Assembly: GCA_002007465.1 (NCBI GenBank)
Contig: LNAC01001891.1
Location: 1-64,000 of the forward strand
Source of the DNA: Ailurus styani
Taxonomy: Eukaryota; Chordata; Mammalia; Carnivora; Ailuridae
Direction: 5' to 3'
DNA length: 64,000 bases
The notes under the pieces were generated by a model. The model did no database searches and had not been told where the DNA came from. It saw only the letters and a program-made list of their open reading frames with translations. Within the stretch, counting starts at the first letter, position 1. Each line of letters opens with the position of its first letter. The position numbers and the translations under genes were made by a program. Shown here piece after piece: positions 12,246 to 21,525 of this stretch.

Positions 12246-12462
12246 AAAGAAAGTTTAGGGGCACCTGGGAGGCTCAGTCATTAAACGTCTGCCTTCGGCT
12301 CAGGTCATGATCACAGGGTCCTGGGATCGAACCCCAAAGCAGTCTCCCTGCTCAGCAAGAAGCCTGCTTCTCTCTTTCCTACTTCCCCTGCTTGTGTTCC
12401 CTCTCTCTCTGTGTCTCTCTCTGTCATATAAATAAAATGTTAAAAAAAGATAGTTTAAGACT
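12246..12462 (+). mobile_element. Can-SINE with TSD
   Basis: Plus-strand Can-SINE from 12,258 ('ggggcacctgggaggctcag') through 'ccttcggctcaggtcatgat', a CT-rich zone and the 'ataaataaaatgtt' tail. The 12-base duplication 'aaagaaagttta' / 'aaagatagttta' flanks it with one mismatch. Somewhat diverged from the other copies. Confidence 0.88.
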
Positions 12463-12708
12463 CACAGATACATGTTGGCTAATTGAACATAATAATAATA
12501 AAAAAAAAAAGAGAAACACACACACAAAGCCTTATAGGTACAGAGAACAAAGTGGTGGTTGCCAGAGGGGGGGAGGGAGGAATGGGTGAAATCAAGTTCG
12601 GTGAAGGGAATTAAGAGGTACAAACTCCTAGTTTCGAAATATGTCATGGGGATGGAAAGTACAGTCTAGGAACTGTAGCCAGTACCATAATACCAGTGAT
12701 AGGTATTA
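12463..12708 (+). mobile_element. Stacked L1 3' UTR pieces, left part
   Basis: A carnivore-type L1 3' terminus ('atgttggctaattgaacata' and an A-rich tail to about 12,510) is followed by a second L1 3' UTR segment ('gagaacaaagtggtggttgcc', shortened: acaaagtggtggttgcc; then 'aagaggtacaaactcct', 'gtcatggggatggaaagt'). Continued after the nested SINE at 12,934-13,180. Confidence 0.65.
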
Positions 12709-12933
12709 AGGAGGGCATGGAGGGGCGCCTGGGTGGCACAGTGGGTTAAAGCCTCTGCCTTCGACTCAGGTCATGATCTCAGGGTCCTGGGATCGAGGCC
12801 CGCATGGGGCTCTCTGCTCAGCAGGGAACTTGCTTCCCCCTCTCCCTCTGCCTGCCTCTCTGCCTACTTGTGATCTCTCTCTCTCTGTCAAATAAATAAA
12901 TAAAATCTTAAAAAAAAAAAAGGAGGCCATGGA
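12709..12933 (+). mobile_element. Young Can-SINE with TSD, nested in L1
   Basis: Full-length plus-strand copy: 'ggggcgcctgggtggcacag' at 12,722, the 'gttaaagcctctgcc' head, 'gtcatgatctcagggtcctg', the 'ctgcctacttgtgatctctc' segment, AATAAA tail and poly-A. The 13-base duplication 'aggagggcatgga' / 'aggaggccatgga' flanks it with one mismatch. It splits an older L1 3' UTR. Confidence 0.95.
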
Positions 12934-13180
12934 TTGCACGGAGCGCTGGGTGTTGTATGTAAACAATGAATCTTGAACACAACATCAAAAACGAACAACG
13001 TACTGTAACATAACATAACAAAAATAATAACAAAAAAACAACTTCAAAGTGACAGAGGGTAGCTAGACCCTGCGAGGTGGTTCCATTGAGGTGTATAAAA
13101 ATACCCAATCACGGCACCGTACACCTGAAACTAATATAATATGGTACGTCGATTACAATTCCATAAAAAAATAATGAAAG
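12934..13180 (+). mobile_element. Stacked L1 3' UTR pieces, right part
   Basis: Continues the L1 interrupted by the SINE: 'gcgctgggtgttgtatgt', 'caatgaatcttgaacac', then a second ending with 'gtacacctgaaactaatata' and an A-rich stop near 13,165. Both are recognised L1 3' ends of laurasiatherian mammals. Confidence 0.65.
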
Positions 13181-14235
13181 ATTTCAGACAAGATGAGCTT
13201 CTGGTTTAATACTGGGGAGAAGGTGCTGACAGCTCCCGTTCACAAGAAGGTCCAGTCTTTCTGGGCAACGTTGACACTGATCGCCTCTGCCCCCTCTAAC
13301 TGCACGGAGATGTGAAGGAACAGGAAAATGGACAAGAAGACCAAACAGGCTCCTTTGACGGGGATTTTCAAAAGAATATTGTGTAGAAAGATTCTGCAGG
13401 GCTTCTGAGAGTGTAGCTTGAGCCCTGTGCCCATTTATCTCTCTTCAGAGCAGTCACCCTCCCCCTAGGAGGAGGGAGCACAGGCTGCTGCCTGGAGCCG
13501 AAGCAGACAGAAGCTTCCCTATAAACCGGATTCTCATCAAAGCACAAAGGAAACGGAGGGGAGAGGCAGGATGCTGCATTTTTCATTAGACCCCGGGCAT
13601 GCAAGCGCTCCGTTTCAGTGCTCTTCCCACTCCCTGGATTCGCAAAGGCCTCGCTCCGAGTTAGTTCTATCTCCATCTGATCAGGACAGGGAGACGTTCC
13701 CAGCACATCGAGGGTAGGGCTCATACCTCTGCCCAGAATCCCTGTGGACTTGGACTTCAGTGTTGCCCCAATCCAGTGCATTCTGCAGAAATGATATCCC
13801 AAAAGCCTTCTTCCAAATCCAATGGCTGAAGGCTTCAGAGGGGGAAAATCGGGAGAAAATCTTCAGGTTTTTGCCATTTTCTAGTAGAAGACAACAGTCC
13901 ATCTCGAACACATATGAAAAGGGTGCTCTCTGGAAGGTAAGCTCCTTCACAGGCCCAGGGAGTCTCTTAAAGGAATATGCGGACAGTCCCACAACCCGTA
14001 AGAATGTGGTTCAGCTCACTAATAACCCACGACCCTTCTGGTCCCTCTCCTGGTGTTCACTCCAGTTTACCCAGGTAAGTAGGGGTTAGGATTTTGGTAG
14101 ACAAACTGCTAGCATGACCTATCTTTAGTGCCAGGGATGACGAGGGGCCGACCCTGGACACACGTTTGTCAGAACTGTGGCTGCAGGGAGGTTTGTCCAA
14201 ACGGGCTGCTGCTCCTGGACTTGATTTTTGGGTTT
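13181..14235. other. Unassigned sequence
   Basis: No repeat named. Open frames of 144 and 103 codons (minus) and 109 codons (plus) overlap one another with no family match. A perfect splice-donor-like string 'caggtaagt' occurs at 14,072-14,080, but no convincing exon precedes it. Confidence 0.4.
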
Positions 14236-14410
14236 TTTTAAAAAAGATTTTATTTATTTATTTGACAGAGAGAAACACAGTGAGAGAGGGAACACAAGCA
14301 GGGGGAGTGGGAGAGGGAGAAGCAGGCTCCCGGCTGAGCAGGGAGGAGGACCCTGGGATCATGACCCGAGCAGAGGCAGCCGCCCAACTACTGAGCAACC
14401 CAGGCGCCCC
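14236..14410 (-). mobile_element. Can-SINE, internally deleted
   Basis: Minus-strand copy: 'aaaaagattttatttattta' at the left end and 'caacccaggcgcccc' at the right end. About 30 bases of the mid segment normally between 'ctgctgagcaggg' and 'ccctgggatcatgac' are missing. A short imperfect duplication, 'ctggacttgatttt' / 'ctggatttcttct', flanks it. Confidence 0.85.
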
Positions 14411-15970
14411 CTGGATTTCTTCTGAGAAATGCTTGAAGGTCATAGTTTATGGAGAGCTTTCTCTTGATATCTTATTTAATTGTAGCCCAGAGAACTTTTG
14501 TTTGTTTGTTTGTTTGTTTTTTGCTTTTTAATAGTAGACTTTCCCCCACTTGTTTCATACACGCAATCACCCACATGTTATTTTTCTATCTCTATTTGGG
14601 GAATACATGAGTAGGCTAATTTTTCCTCAAGTTACATTTGCTCAACTGGGGTCATTTTTTGGAACTACCTAGAATCATTCCCCAAGCTTTGGGATTCTCT
14701 GAGAGGGGAGCGATTGCCATGCGTCAAGTTTGACTTTTAGGGAACAGCTAGTCTCATGAAACTGGCACACACGCCCTTTTTTCAGAACTAGTTCTTACCC
14801 CATAATCTTAAACATGGCATCATGGGGGATACAAATATGAATGTCAGCCTTTGGGATTTTAGAAGGTCACTTCTACAGGACAAATAACATGAGAACCAGA
14901 ATCATTGGATTATGCCCTGTTGTTTAACCCTGAGGGATAAACACTGGGCTAAGGCTCTGGCTAAGGTAAAGACACTCATCAAACACTTCCCGACGTATAT
15001 CCAGACCAACGCATTGCTCCAAAGTCCTAGTGAGGAAGCAAGTAGGTGACAAATGTCATCAGCATTCAATTTCGTGGACACCGTAGAACCAGGGGGTGGC
15101 TGTATGGATTCATTCTAGGGTTTGTCGAGGCTGGCCATTGCGCTGCTCCCAGATCTCCCTCATCTTCCAATTTAATTCAGTTCACTTTAACGTAATCCAG
15201 TGAGGCTGGAAGCATAGCATTGCGCTGGTTAGAGACTCAGAGAAGGTCCCTGCCCTGGGCAACTTTAGAGATGTTGAGACCTGACAGACGTGGGAGAGAA
15301 ATGGAGACACTCTGAAATAACAGGAAGCATGCCTTGTGTGTATTTTCTCACTTTATTTCTGACTCATACGAAGTTAAGTCAGGTGGCTCTCCACGGTGTC
15401 TGCTCACGGTGATCTAGCCTGTGGTTCTGCCATCTCAACAGATAGCCCTGAACCATCTCTATGGTGGGAAAGGGAAGGAGCATGAATCATTCGCGGCCCC
15501 TCCCAGCTGCCCCCAACTGGAAATGATTTGCTTCACCTCTGCCCAGTGCATGGGCCTCACTGGTCACATGGTCCCAACACAACTGCAAGGAGGGACGGGA
15601 AGCTTTCCTATGTGCCCAGGAAGGAGGGAAGAACCGGGTACCGTGAGCACTAGCAAGGTTGCGGTCTTCCTGTCGGAATGACCCGGGGGCTAGGGAACCC
15701 TAGAGGTTGCTTCCCTTTTCTGCATCATTGATATATTCAGTTACTGTTGCCAAAAAATATCCTTGCTCTCCGGGTCTTATGTCAAGTGGCTACCAGCCAA
15801 GTGAAATTGAAAGTTGACCTAATACTCCAAATAATAAAGACCAAGGATTTTATTCTTCCCCTGAAACAGTCAGATTGAGGCAAAGCGGTAAGCATTTCAG
15901 TTCTCTGGATTATTACTTAAATTACACACTTCTCTTTAGCAATGTGGCTCTGGCCTCTCCGTTTGCCAAA
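14411..15970. other. Unassigned sequence
   Basis: I see no named repeat or gene here. A (TTTG)n run occurs at 14,498-14,519. The 86-codon open frame at 15,421-15,681 has no similarity I recognise. Confidence 0.4.
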
Positions 15971-16115
15971 CAATGGAGTTCATCTCCTCAGCCAGGCACT
16001 CTGGCTATCTGCCACTGTGCTAAATGCTGGGACACAAAGCTGAATCAGATACACATTCTGTGCTCACGGTCCCTGCCATCTAGGAGAGAAGATACAGTGA
16101 AAACACAAATCGCTC
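15971..16115 (-). mobile_element. L2 LINE 3' fragment
   Basis: 'ccaggcactctggctat', 'actgtgctaaatgctggga' and 'gtccctgccatctaggaga' are inverted L2 3'-end landmarks ('...gccaggcactgtgctaggc...gtccctgcc...'). Ancient and inactive. Confidence 0.6.
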
Positions 16116-16524
16116 TAAACAAGGAAGACGTTCAGAGGTTCTAGGAGGTCAGATTATAAAAGGATGCGGGTTCTATACATAGTAGTCTAGGCTGTACGCT
16201 CGCAGTGGATTGGACCACATTGCACGCAGCCCGGGCTGGAAAAGAGGAACGTGGCCAACGTGAATGTACTCTTGGCAGTTTGGATCTAGAAAACTCAGAG
16301 ACGGATCTAATGGAGGGACGCGTTGGGCTAGAGCTGGAGTCTCCGCTGTGGTCTGCAGACAAGCTGAAGTTAGCAGCCAGGGAGCAAAGGACCGCACAGA
16401 AGCTGCGAGAGAGAAGCAGAAGCCACAGGATAGAGTATGCTTCTCTCTGCAGCTCAGCAAACCCCTCCCGACCTTGTTCCCATGGGACCAGCTGTCCCAC
16501 AGTTCAAGTTCATGGAAGAGCCTG

Positions 16525-16760
16525 TCCTACAAGTTAGGAGCATGGCCGCTGGGATTAGACAGATCCAAGTTCATCATGTAGCTTGGCACGGCACTGGGTG
16601 TGTGATTATACAAATACTTAAGCTGTCTAACTAAGCCTCTATCCCTGCATCTGTGAAATGGAGCAGAGACTTCACAGGTTTGTTTTGAAGGTCAAATGGA
16701 ATAAGACAGGACATGCAGAAAGCAGTAAACTGCTATTACCAGCATTGCTGTGATTGCCAC
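16525..16760 (+). mobile_element. MIR SINE
   Basis: Plus-strand MIR: 'gtgtgtgattatacaaat', 'taactaagcctctatccc', 'catctgtgaaatggagc', then the degraded end around 'tgctattaccagcattg'. Order and spacing fit MIR from the tRNA-derived part to the LINE2-like tail. Confidence 0.65.
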
Positions 16761-17105
16761 GAGCTCTTTCCTTCACAATCCGCATGAATCCTCCTAATAA
16801 CCTACCCTCACCTCCTATTTGCCTTCCTGGGGGGGTGGAGCTGAGGGGTCTTTGTTCTTCATGAACCCGAAGATCCCAAATAAGCCCCTCTGTGTGGGTT
16901 AAAGTTTCTGAGAAGGTGGGGTCTGAGGCAAATCTGGGTCTAATATTCTGCTTCCTGCTCCACGGCTTGTGTGAATTTTTGTTAAGTGCCTTAATTTTTC
17001 ATAAGTTAGAACATGGGTTGCATAGATGATCTAAACAGTGCTTCCAGGTCTAGTGTTCTATGATGGTAAAGAAACTTCTGTCAGTGTATTATCCTTGTTA
17101 AGTAT

Positions 17106-17310
17106 AAAAAATGCTTCTTAGGGCACCTGGGTGGCTCAGTGGGTTAAAGCCTCTGCCTTCGGCTCAGGTCATGATCTCAGGGTCCTGGGATCGAGGCCCG
17201 CATCGGGCTCCCTGCTCAGCAGGGAGCCTGCTTCCTCCTCTCTCTCTGCCTACTTGTAATCTCTCTCTGTCAAATAAATAAATAAAATCTTTAAAAAAAA
17301 ATGCTTCTTA
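17106..17310 (+). mobile_element. Young Can-SINE with perfect TSD
   Basis: Plus-strand copy from 17,121 with the 'gttaaagcctctgccttcgg' head, 'gtcctgggatcgaggcccgc', the CT-rich zone and the 'aaataaataaataaaatctt' tail. The 15-base duplication 'aaaaaatgcttctta' is perfect at 17,106-17,120 and 17,296-17,310, which points to a recent insertion. The tRNA-like head is part of the SINE and is not a tRNA gene. Confidence 0.96.
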
Positions 17311-17384
17311 GCAGGAACATTCTGAAGACACCCCCCCCCATGCAAGAAGGCCATTACGCAACACTTGATAGCTTACAAAATATC

Positions 17385-17580
17385 TTCTTGCACATCTTTG
17401 ACTGCAGCCAGGCTCACAACTCCACAGAGTAAGCAAGGAAGATATTACCCTCACCCCCAGTCTTCAGATAAGAAAATAAGTTTCACACAGTGTCTGACTT
17501 TTCAAGAGTCAGAGGTTAAAAAGTGAAACTCTGTGGGCTCCAATCCTGAGTTTCTGACTCCCAAACTCACGCCCCTTCTG
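17385..17580 (-). mobile_element. Probable MIR SINE
   Basis: Inverted MIR-like order: 'gaagatattaccctcac', 'cagataagaaaataag', then the reversed tRNA-derived part near 'ctgtgggctccaatcctg'. Diverged, so moderate confidence. Confidence 0.45.
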
Positions 17581-20127
17581 CTGGATCCTGTTCTCCTAAC
17601 GCCCCTCCCCCCTACCAAGGTGTGGTCTGTGGCTCTCCCGGCCACTGGCAGGGCAGGGAGAAAGGGGCGGAGCATATGGGCCCTGTGATGACAACGGGGA
17701 CACTATTAACGGGAATTCTGTGCACTGTGAAAGGTCACTTTTTCTGTTTTGTTTTGTTTTGTTTGTTCTCCTTGAGCTATACCAGGAAAGCCATAGTGCA
17801 ACTGTTCCATGAAAGATGAGCCAGAGAATGGCAGCGAAGGGGAGTTATTTATGGCAGGAAAGGGGGGAGGGGATGGGGGCGGGGAGAGAAGGTGCAAGTA
17901 GGTTGGTAACAAAACACCCCAGCTTCCAGTCATGGTCTGGGGGTTGTTTCACAGTTGACCTTCCAAAAAGTGGGACAAAGGCGCGCACACACCCCCCCAC
18001 AAACATACGTGTGCGCACACACCCGCTGACATTTAGCGTTGGCCGGTGTCTGCGGAGAGAGCCCTCTCACCCCGCACCACTCCAAGTCCCACTCCACCGT
18101 GGCTGACTTTGGAGTAGGGCAGAGGGGAGCGTGACACACAGTGACAGCATTCCATCCTAGATAAGAGACACCAAAGGAACTGCAGAGCAGAGGTCATTGT
18201 GAAATCAGGAACCGAAGAATTTTGAGCACTTATGAACTCTGTTCTTAAATGCATCTTGTTTCACTGTAATTCGGTTTACAATGGCTGCGTTTAACAACAG
18301 GCTCACAGAATTCCTGAGAACGTAAAGGATAAAATCTTGAGAGAGTCGAGTCTCCGACACACCAGCAGTCTGCCTTCATCCCTGCAGTGACAGGCCCTCG
18401 CCGTCTCCCATTTCCCCTCGTCCTGTCCAGCTGTGGGGGGTGGGATTAATGAAAAGGCGATTACAGAAGATGTGACCCCTTCTTCCTGCCCGCCCGCCCT
18501 CCCTCCACCCTCCTGCTTATTGAAAGGGAAGAACCCTTTTCAACTGACCTTTTTCTTCACCTTCAGTGTGGGCTCCGAGACCCAGCATTGAGTTCAGCTT
18601 CTGTAAACACTGGTAGTCTGTTCATCATGACACCTGGGGCCGCCCCTATTAGATCCTGGATGCTGGGAATAAACTTCCAGTCTTGCCCAGTTGGAACCAT
18701 GCAGACCTCATGAATCCAGGCTTATGAATTGTACAACACTCATGAAATACTGCTCTTGGAGTAGGAACATTACAGAGATGGTTAAACCAGACCCCGAATT
18801 CCCTCGAGCACTATTTTTATAGCTATTAATCTCAGTATCAGGCACAATTTATAGCCATAATAGCTATCTCTTTGCCGGCATGTACATACATAAACAAAAC
18901 CGGTATAAAAGAAAAGGTATTTAGACACAATTAAAGCAACAGATTCTTACGCACACTTATGATGGAGAACATAGATGACTCACTTCTCTCGGAAATAATT
19001 AGCTCTTGTATAATTTTTAGTTCGCTAAATTTTGCAAAGAGTGTTTTGAAAGCAGCAGTCACAAATTCCCCGGAGCCAAAAGGAACTGATTCTACAATGG
19101 AGGGAGAAAGCAGTGGGTTGGGTTGGCTAAGATGAGTATCTGAGAATCCCTTTAAACAGCCAGAAGCCAGAGCCCACCCCGGTTCCTCTGCCGAGCCTGG
19201 GGGAGTTTATGTACTACATCTAAATAAAACATAAAATGTTATAGTGTATATTTTCTAGTATCTACATCGTTTCCCCCACATAAAAGTTTATTGATACCTT
19301 CGGGGACTCAGATAAATGTTTCAAAAGCTCCCATTCCACCGGCTACGTTGGAAATGGGCTTTATTTGAAAGCGCCTAATTTTTGTAGTATTTGTTATGGG
19401 GACATAGATTCTCCTATCTCTGTTTGGGGAAGTAGGAATCACTTCACAAGCTTCTATATGATGCAGGTTATATTGAGACCACCCTTTAAAAAAAACAAAT
19501 AAGATGTTGCAGTGCCTAGCGCTGGACTTGCAGACCGGGACTCTCTCTCTCCAGTCAGTGTTTGCAAGAGCAGGGAATTCGGGAGGGGGGACAGATTCAC
19601 AGCAGCTCTAGAGAAGGCTGGTTAATTGGGGTCCTTGGTTTCCCCTCTACTTATCACCCAAAGGCAGGGCTCTGAGATCCTATTCCGTCTGTTTTGATTT
19701 CAAATGTGACAGTCAAGGCCATGGCCCACAGAGGCTGTGTGTGTGTGTGTGCATGGTACATTCTGGAACAATGTGTCACTGCTGGAAGAAAACCAACCCT
19801 TAGCTTGTGAGCCATGCTTGAGCTGTTGTGATTTTGATTTGGACCCAATGAGCTGAGCAGGAGAAACCTTCTATTTGCAGTCCATCTCTTTGTGTGATGG
19901 CAGCACAAAGTGGAGGGGACACATTTAGATAGTCAGCTGCCCCAGCCTTAAGTGCTCCCCTCCTCCTTCCACCTGTCTTTCAAACAGCTCAGCTCTTACT
20001 CAGCCCACAGAGTTCTCCCTCCCTGAAATCTCACACGGCTCTCCCTCTAGGATATCCAAACCAGGGACTGATTTCACAAAGCTGTGGATTGTTCCCTGGG
20101 TACCTGTTTGTAAAATATCAAGGGGGT
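17581..20127. other. 2.5-kb repeat-poor stretch
   Basis: Apart from small G-rich and C-rich runs I recognise no transposon in about 2.5 kb, unusual for this window. The part 18,780-19,460 is AT-rich, with 'tttataatagc'-type text and a 'tttacaatggctgc' motif at about 18,273. No long open frame. It is a reasonable place to look for a conserved non-coding element, but conservation cannot be seen from one sequence. Confidence 0.4.
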
Positions 20128-20320
20128 AGACTTCTGTTTGGCCACTTACTAGCTGTGTGACTTTGAGCAAGTTTCTTAACCTCTCTGAACCTTGTTCTCA
20201 CTTTAAAAGGGGGGCTGGAATGACCTTGGAATTCTGTGAATGTTAAATGAGACAATGTGTATAAAGGGCTCAGCACATGGCTGCCTTTTAGTAAAGCTCA
20301 TCTGTTATTATGGCTGCTGC
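20128..20320 (+). mobile_element. MIR SINE
   Basis: 'ggccacttactagctgtgtg', 'ctttgagcaagtttcttaac', 'ctctctgaaccttg' and 'aaagggctcagcacatgg' give a clear plus-strand MIR from tRNA part to core to tail. One of the best preserved MIRs in the window. Confidence 0.85.
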
Positions 20321-20334
20321 AATTTAAAAAAATT

Positions 20335-20835
20335 AGATAGACCCGTAGAAAAGTGAATTTATCTGTGAAATCAGCACCCGGGTTAAGAAATACAGATTAC
20401 CAACACCCCCAGGAACCCTGCCTGCCCTTTCCCAGTCACTAACCACCCTCTCCCAAGTGCAATCACTAGTCTGCTGTCAACATCATGGATTAGTTTTTGA
20501 GCTTTGTGAAAATGGAACCAAACCATATGTTCTTTTTCTCCTGCTCAGCGCCTTTTGTGAGCTCTGCCCAGCATTATGTGCTGTTGTGTTCTGCTCATTC
20601 TTGTTGCCATATAATATTTTACAATATGATATACAAATATGCATTTATCCTCTCTACTCTGTGGATATTTGGATCGCTTTCAGTTTGGGGATATGACTGG
20701 GTTCTGCCATGAATAAATATTCCTGTCCATGCATTTTAGTGAGCATGTGGAAAGCACATACTGAGAACAGGAATGGCCGGGCCACTGGACATCTTCCACC
20801 TCAATAAATGTGCTGTTAATATTTGCAGGCAAAAA
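20335..20835 (-). mobile_element. Old L1 LINE 3' end
   Basis: Inverted L1 3' UTR and late ORF2: 'gcaatcactagtctgctgtc', 'ttgttgccatataatatttt', 'gatatttggatcgctttcag', 'gccatgaataaatattcctg'. Heavily diverged; no coding capacity. Confidence 0.65.
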
Positions 20836-20959
20836 AAACATGCTCCATTTTTCATGCATCTTGCACTTCCAGCAATGATATCGAGCAATTATTTATAAAC
20901 TGATCCAGATATTGGACAAAATATGTATTGCAGAAACTAAGGAGAGAAGCATTTTTCAG

Positions 20960-21169
20960 TAGTTTAACTAGGGGCGCCTGGGTAGCTCAGTTGGTTAAGC
21001 ACCTGCCTTCGGCTCAGATCATGATCACGGGGTCCTGGGATCGAGCCCCACATTGGGCTCCCTTCTCAGGGGGAAGACTGCTTCTTCCTTCCCCTATGCC
21101 CCTCCTCCAGTTGTGCTCTCTTTCTCTCTCAAATAAATAAATAAAATCTTTTAAAAAATAGTTTAAGTA
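20960..21169 (+). mobile_element. Can-SINE with TSD
   Basis: Plus-strand copy from 20,971 ('ggggcgcctgggtagctcag') with a 'ttggttaagcacctgcc' head, an older type than the 'gcctctgcc' copies, a CT zone and an 'aaataaataaataaaatctt' tail. The 11-base duplication 'tagtttaacta' / 'tagtttaagta' flanks it with one mismatch. Confidence 0.93.
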
Positions 21170-21282
21170 GAAAAATAAAACTTTTTCTTAATACTTAATA
21201 GTAACATTGTTTCTCAACTATAGTTCCATTAACAAATTTCTTAGTAATAAAATTCATGCTTTACTCTGGAGCCATTTTAGAT

Positions 21283-21525
21283 GATGAAGTAGAAAAGGGC
21301 CTGGCAAACTAAGGCCTATGGGCCCAATGTAACACGTGGTCTGTTTTTATAAATAAAGTTTTATTAGAACACAGCCACACCGATCCATCAATGTAGTGTC
21401 TATAGCCTTTCTAGCGCCATGACAGCTAGAGCGAATTGTTGTAATAGAGATCATGTGACCCACAAAGCCTATATCACTTACTTTCTGGCTATTTAAAGAT
21501 AAAGTTTGCTGAATACTGATGTAAA
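21283..21525 (+). mobile_element. hAT-like DNA transposon relic, copy 1
   Basis: Text such as 'ctggcaaactaaggcctatg', 'aataaagttttattagaaca', 'cagccacaccgatccatc' and 'cacaaagcctatatcactta' belongs to a common old mammalian repeat whose ends are inverted repeats: left 'ggcaaact', right 'aaagtttgct'. I recall it as a non-autonomous DNA transposon but cannot name the subfamily. A second copy lies at 39,470-39,612. Confidence 0.55.

Noticed and set aside
14072..14080. Perfect splice-donor-like string 'caggtaagt'
   Set aside because: No acceptor and no coding exon precede it with any recognisable similarity; a single 9-base match is expected by chance in 64 kb.
17121..17195. tRNA-like sequence (A and B boxes)
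   Set aside because: Head of a Can-SINE, as in all other copies here; it continues into the SINE body and is not a tRNA gene.
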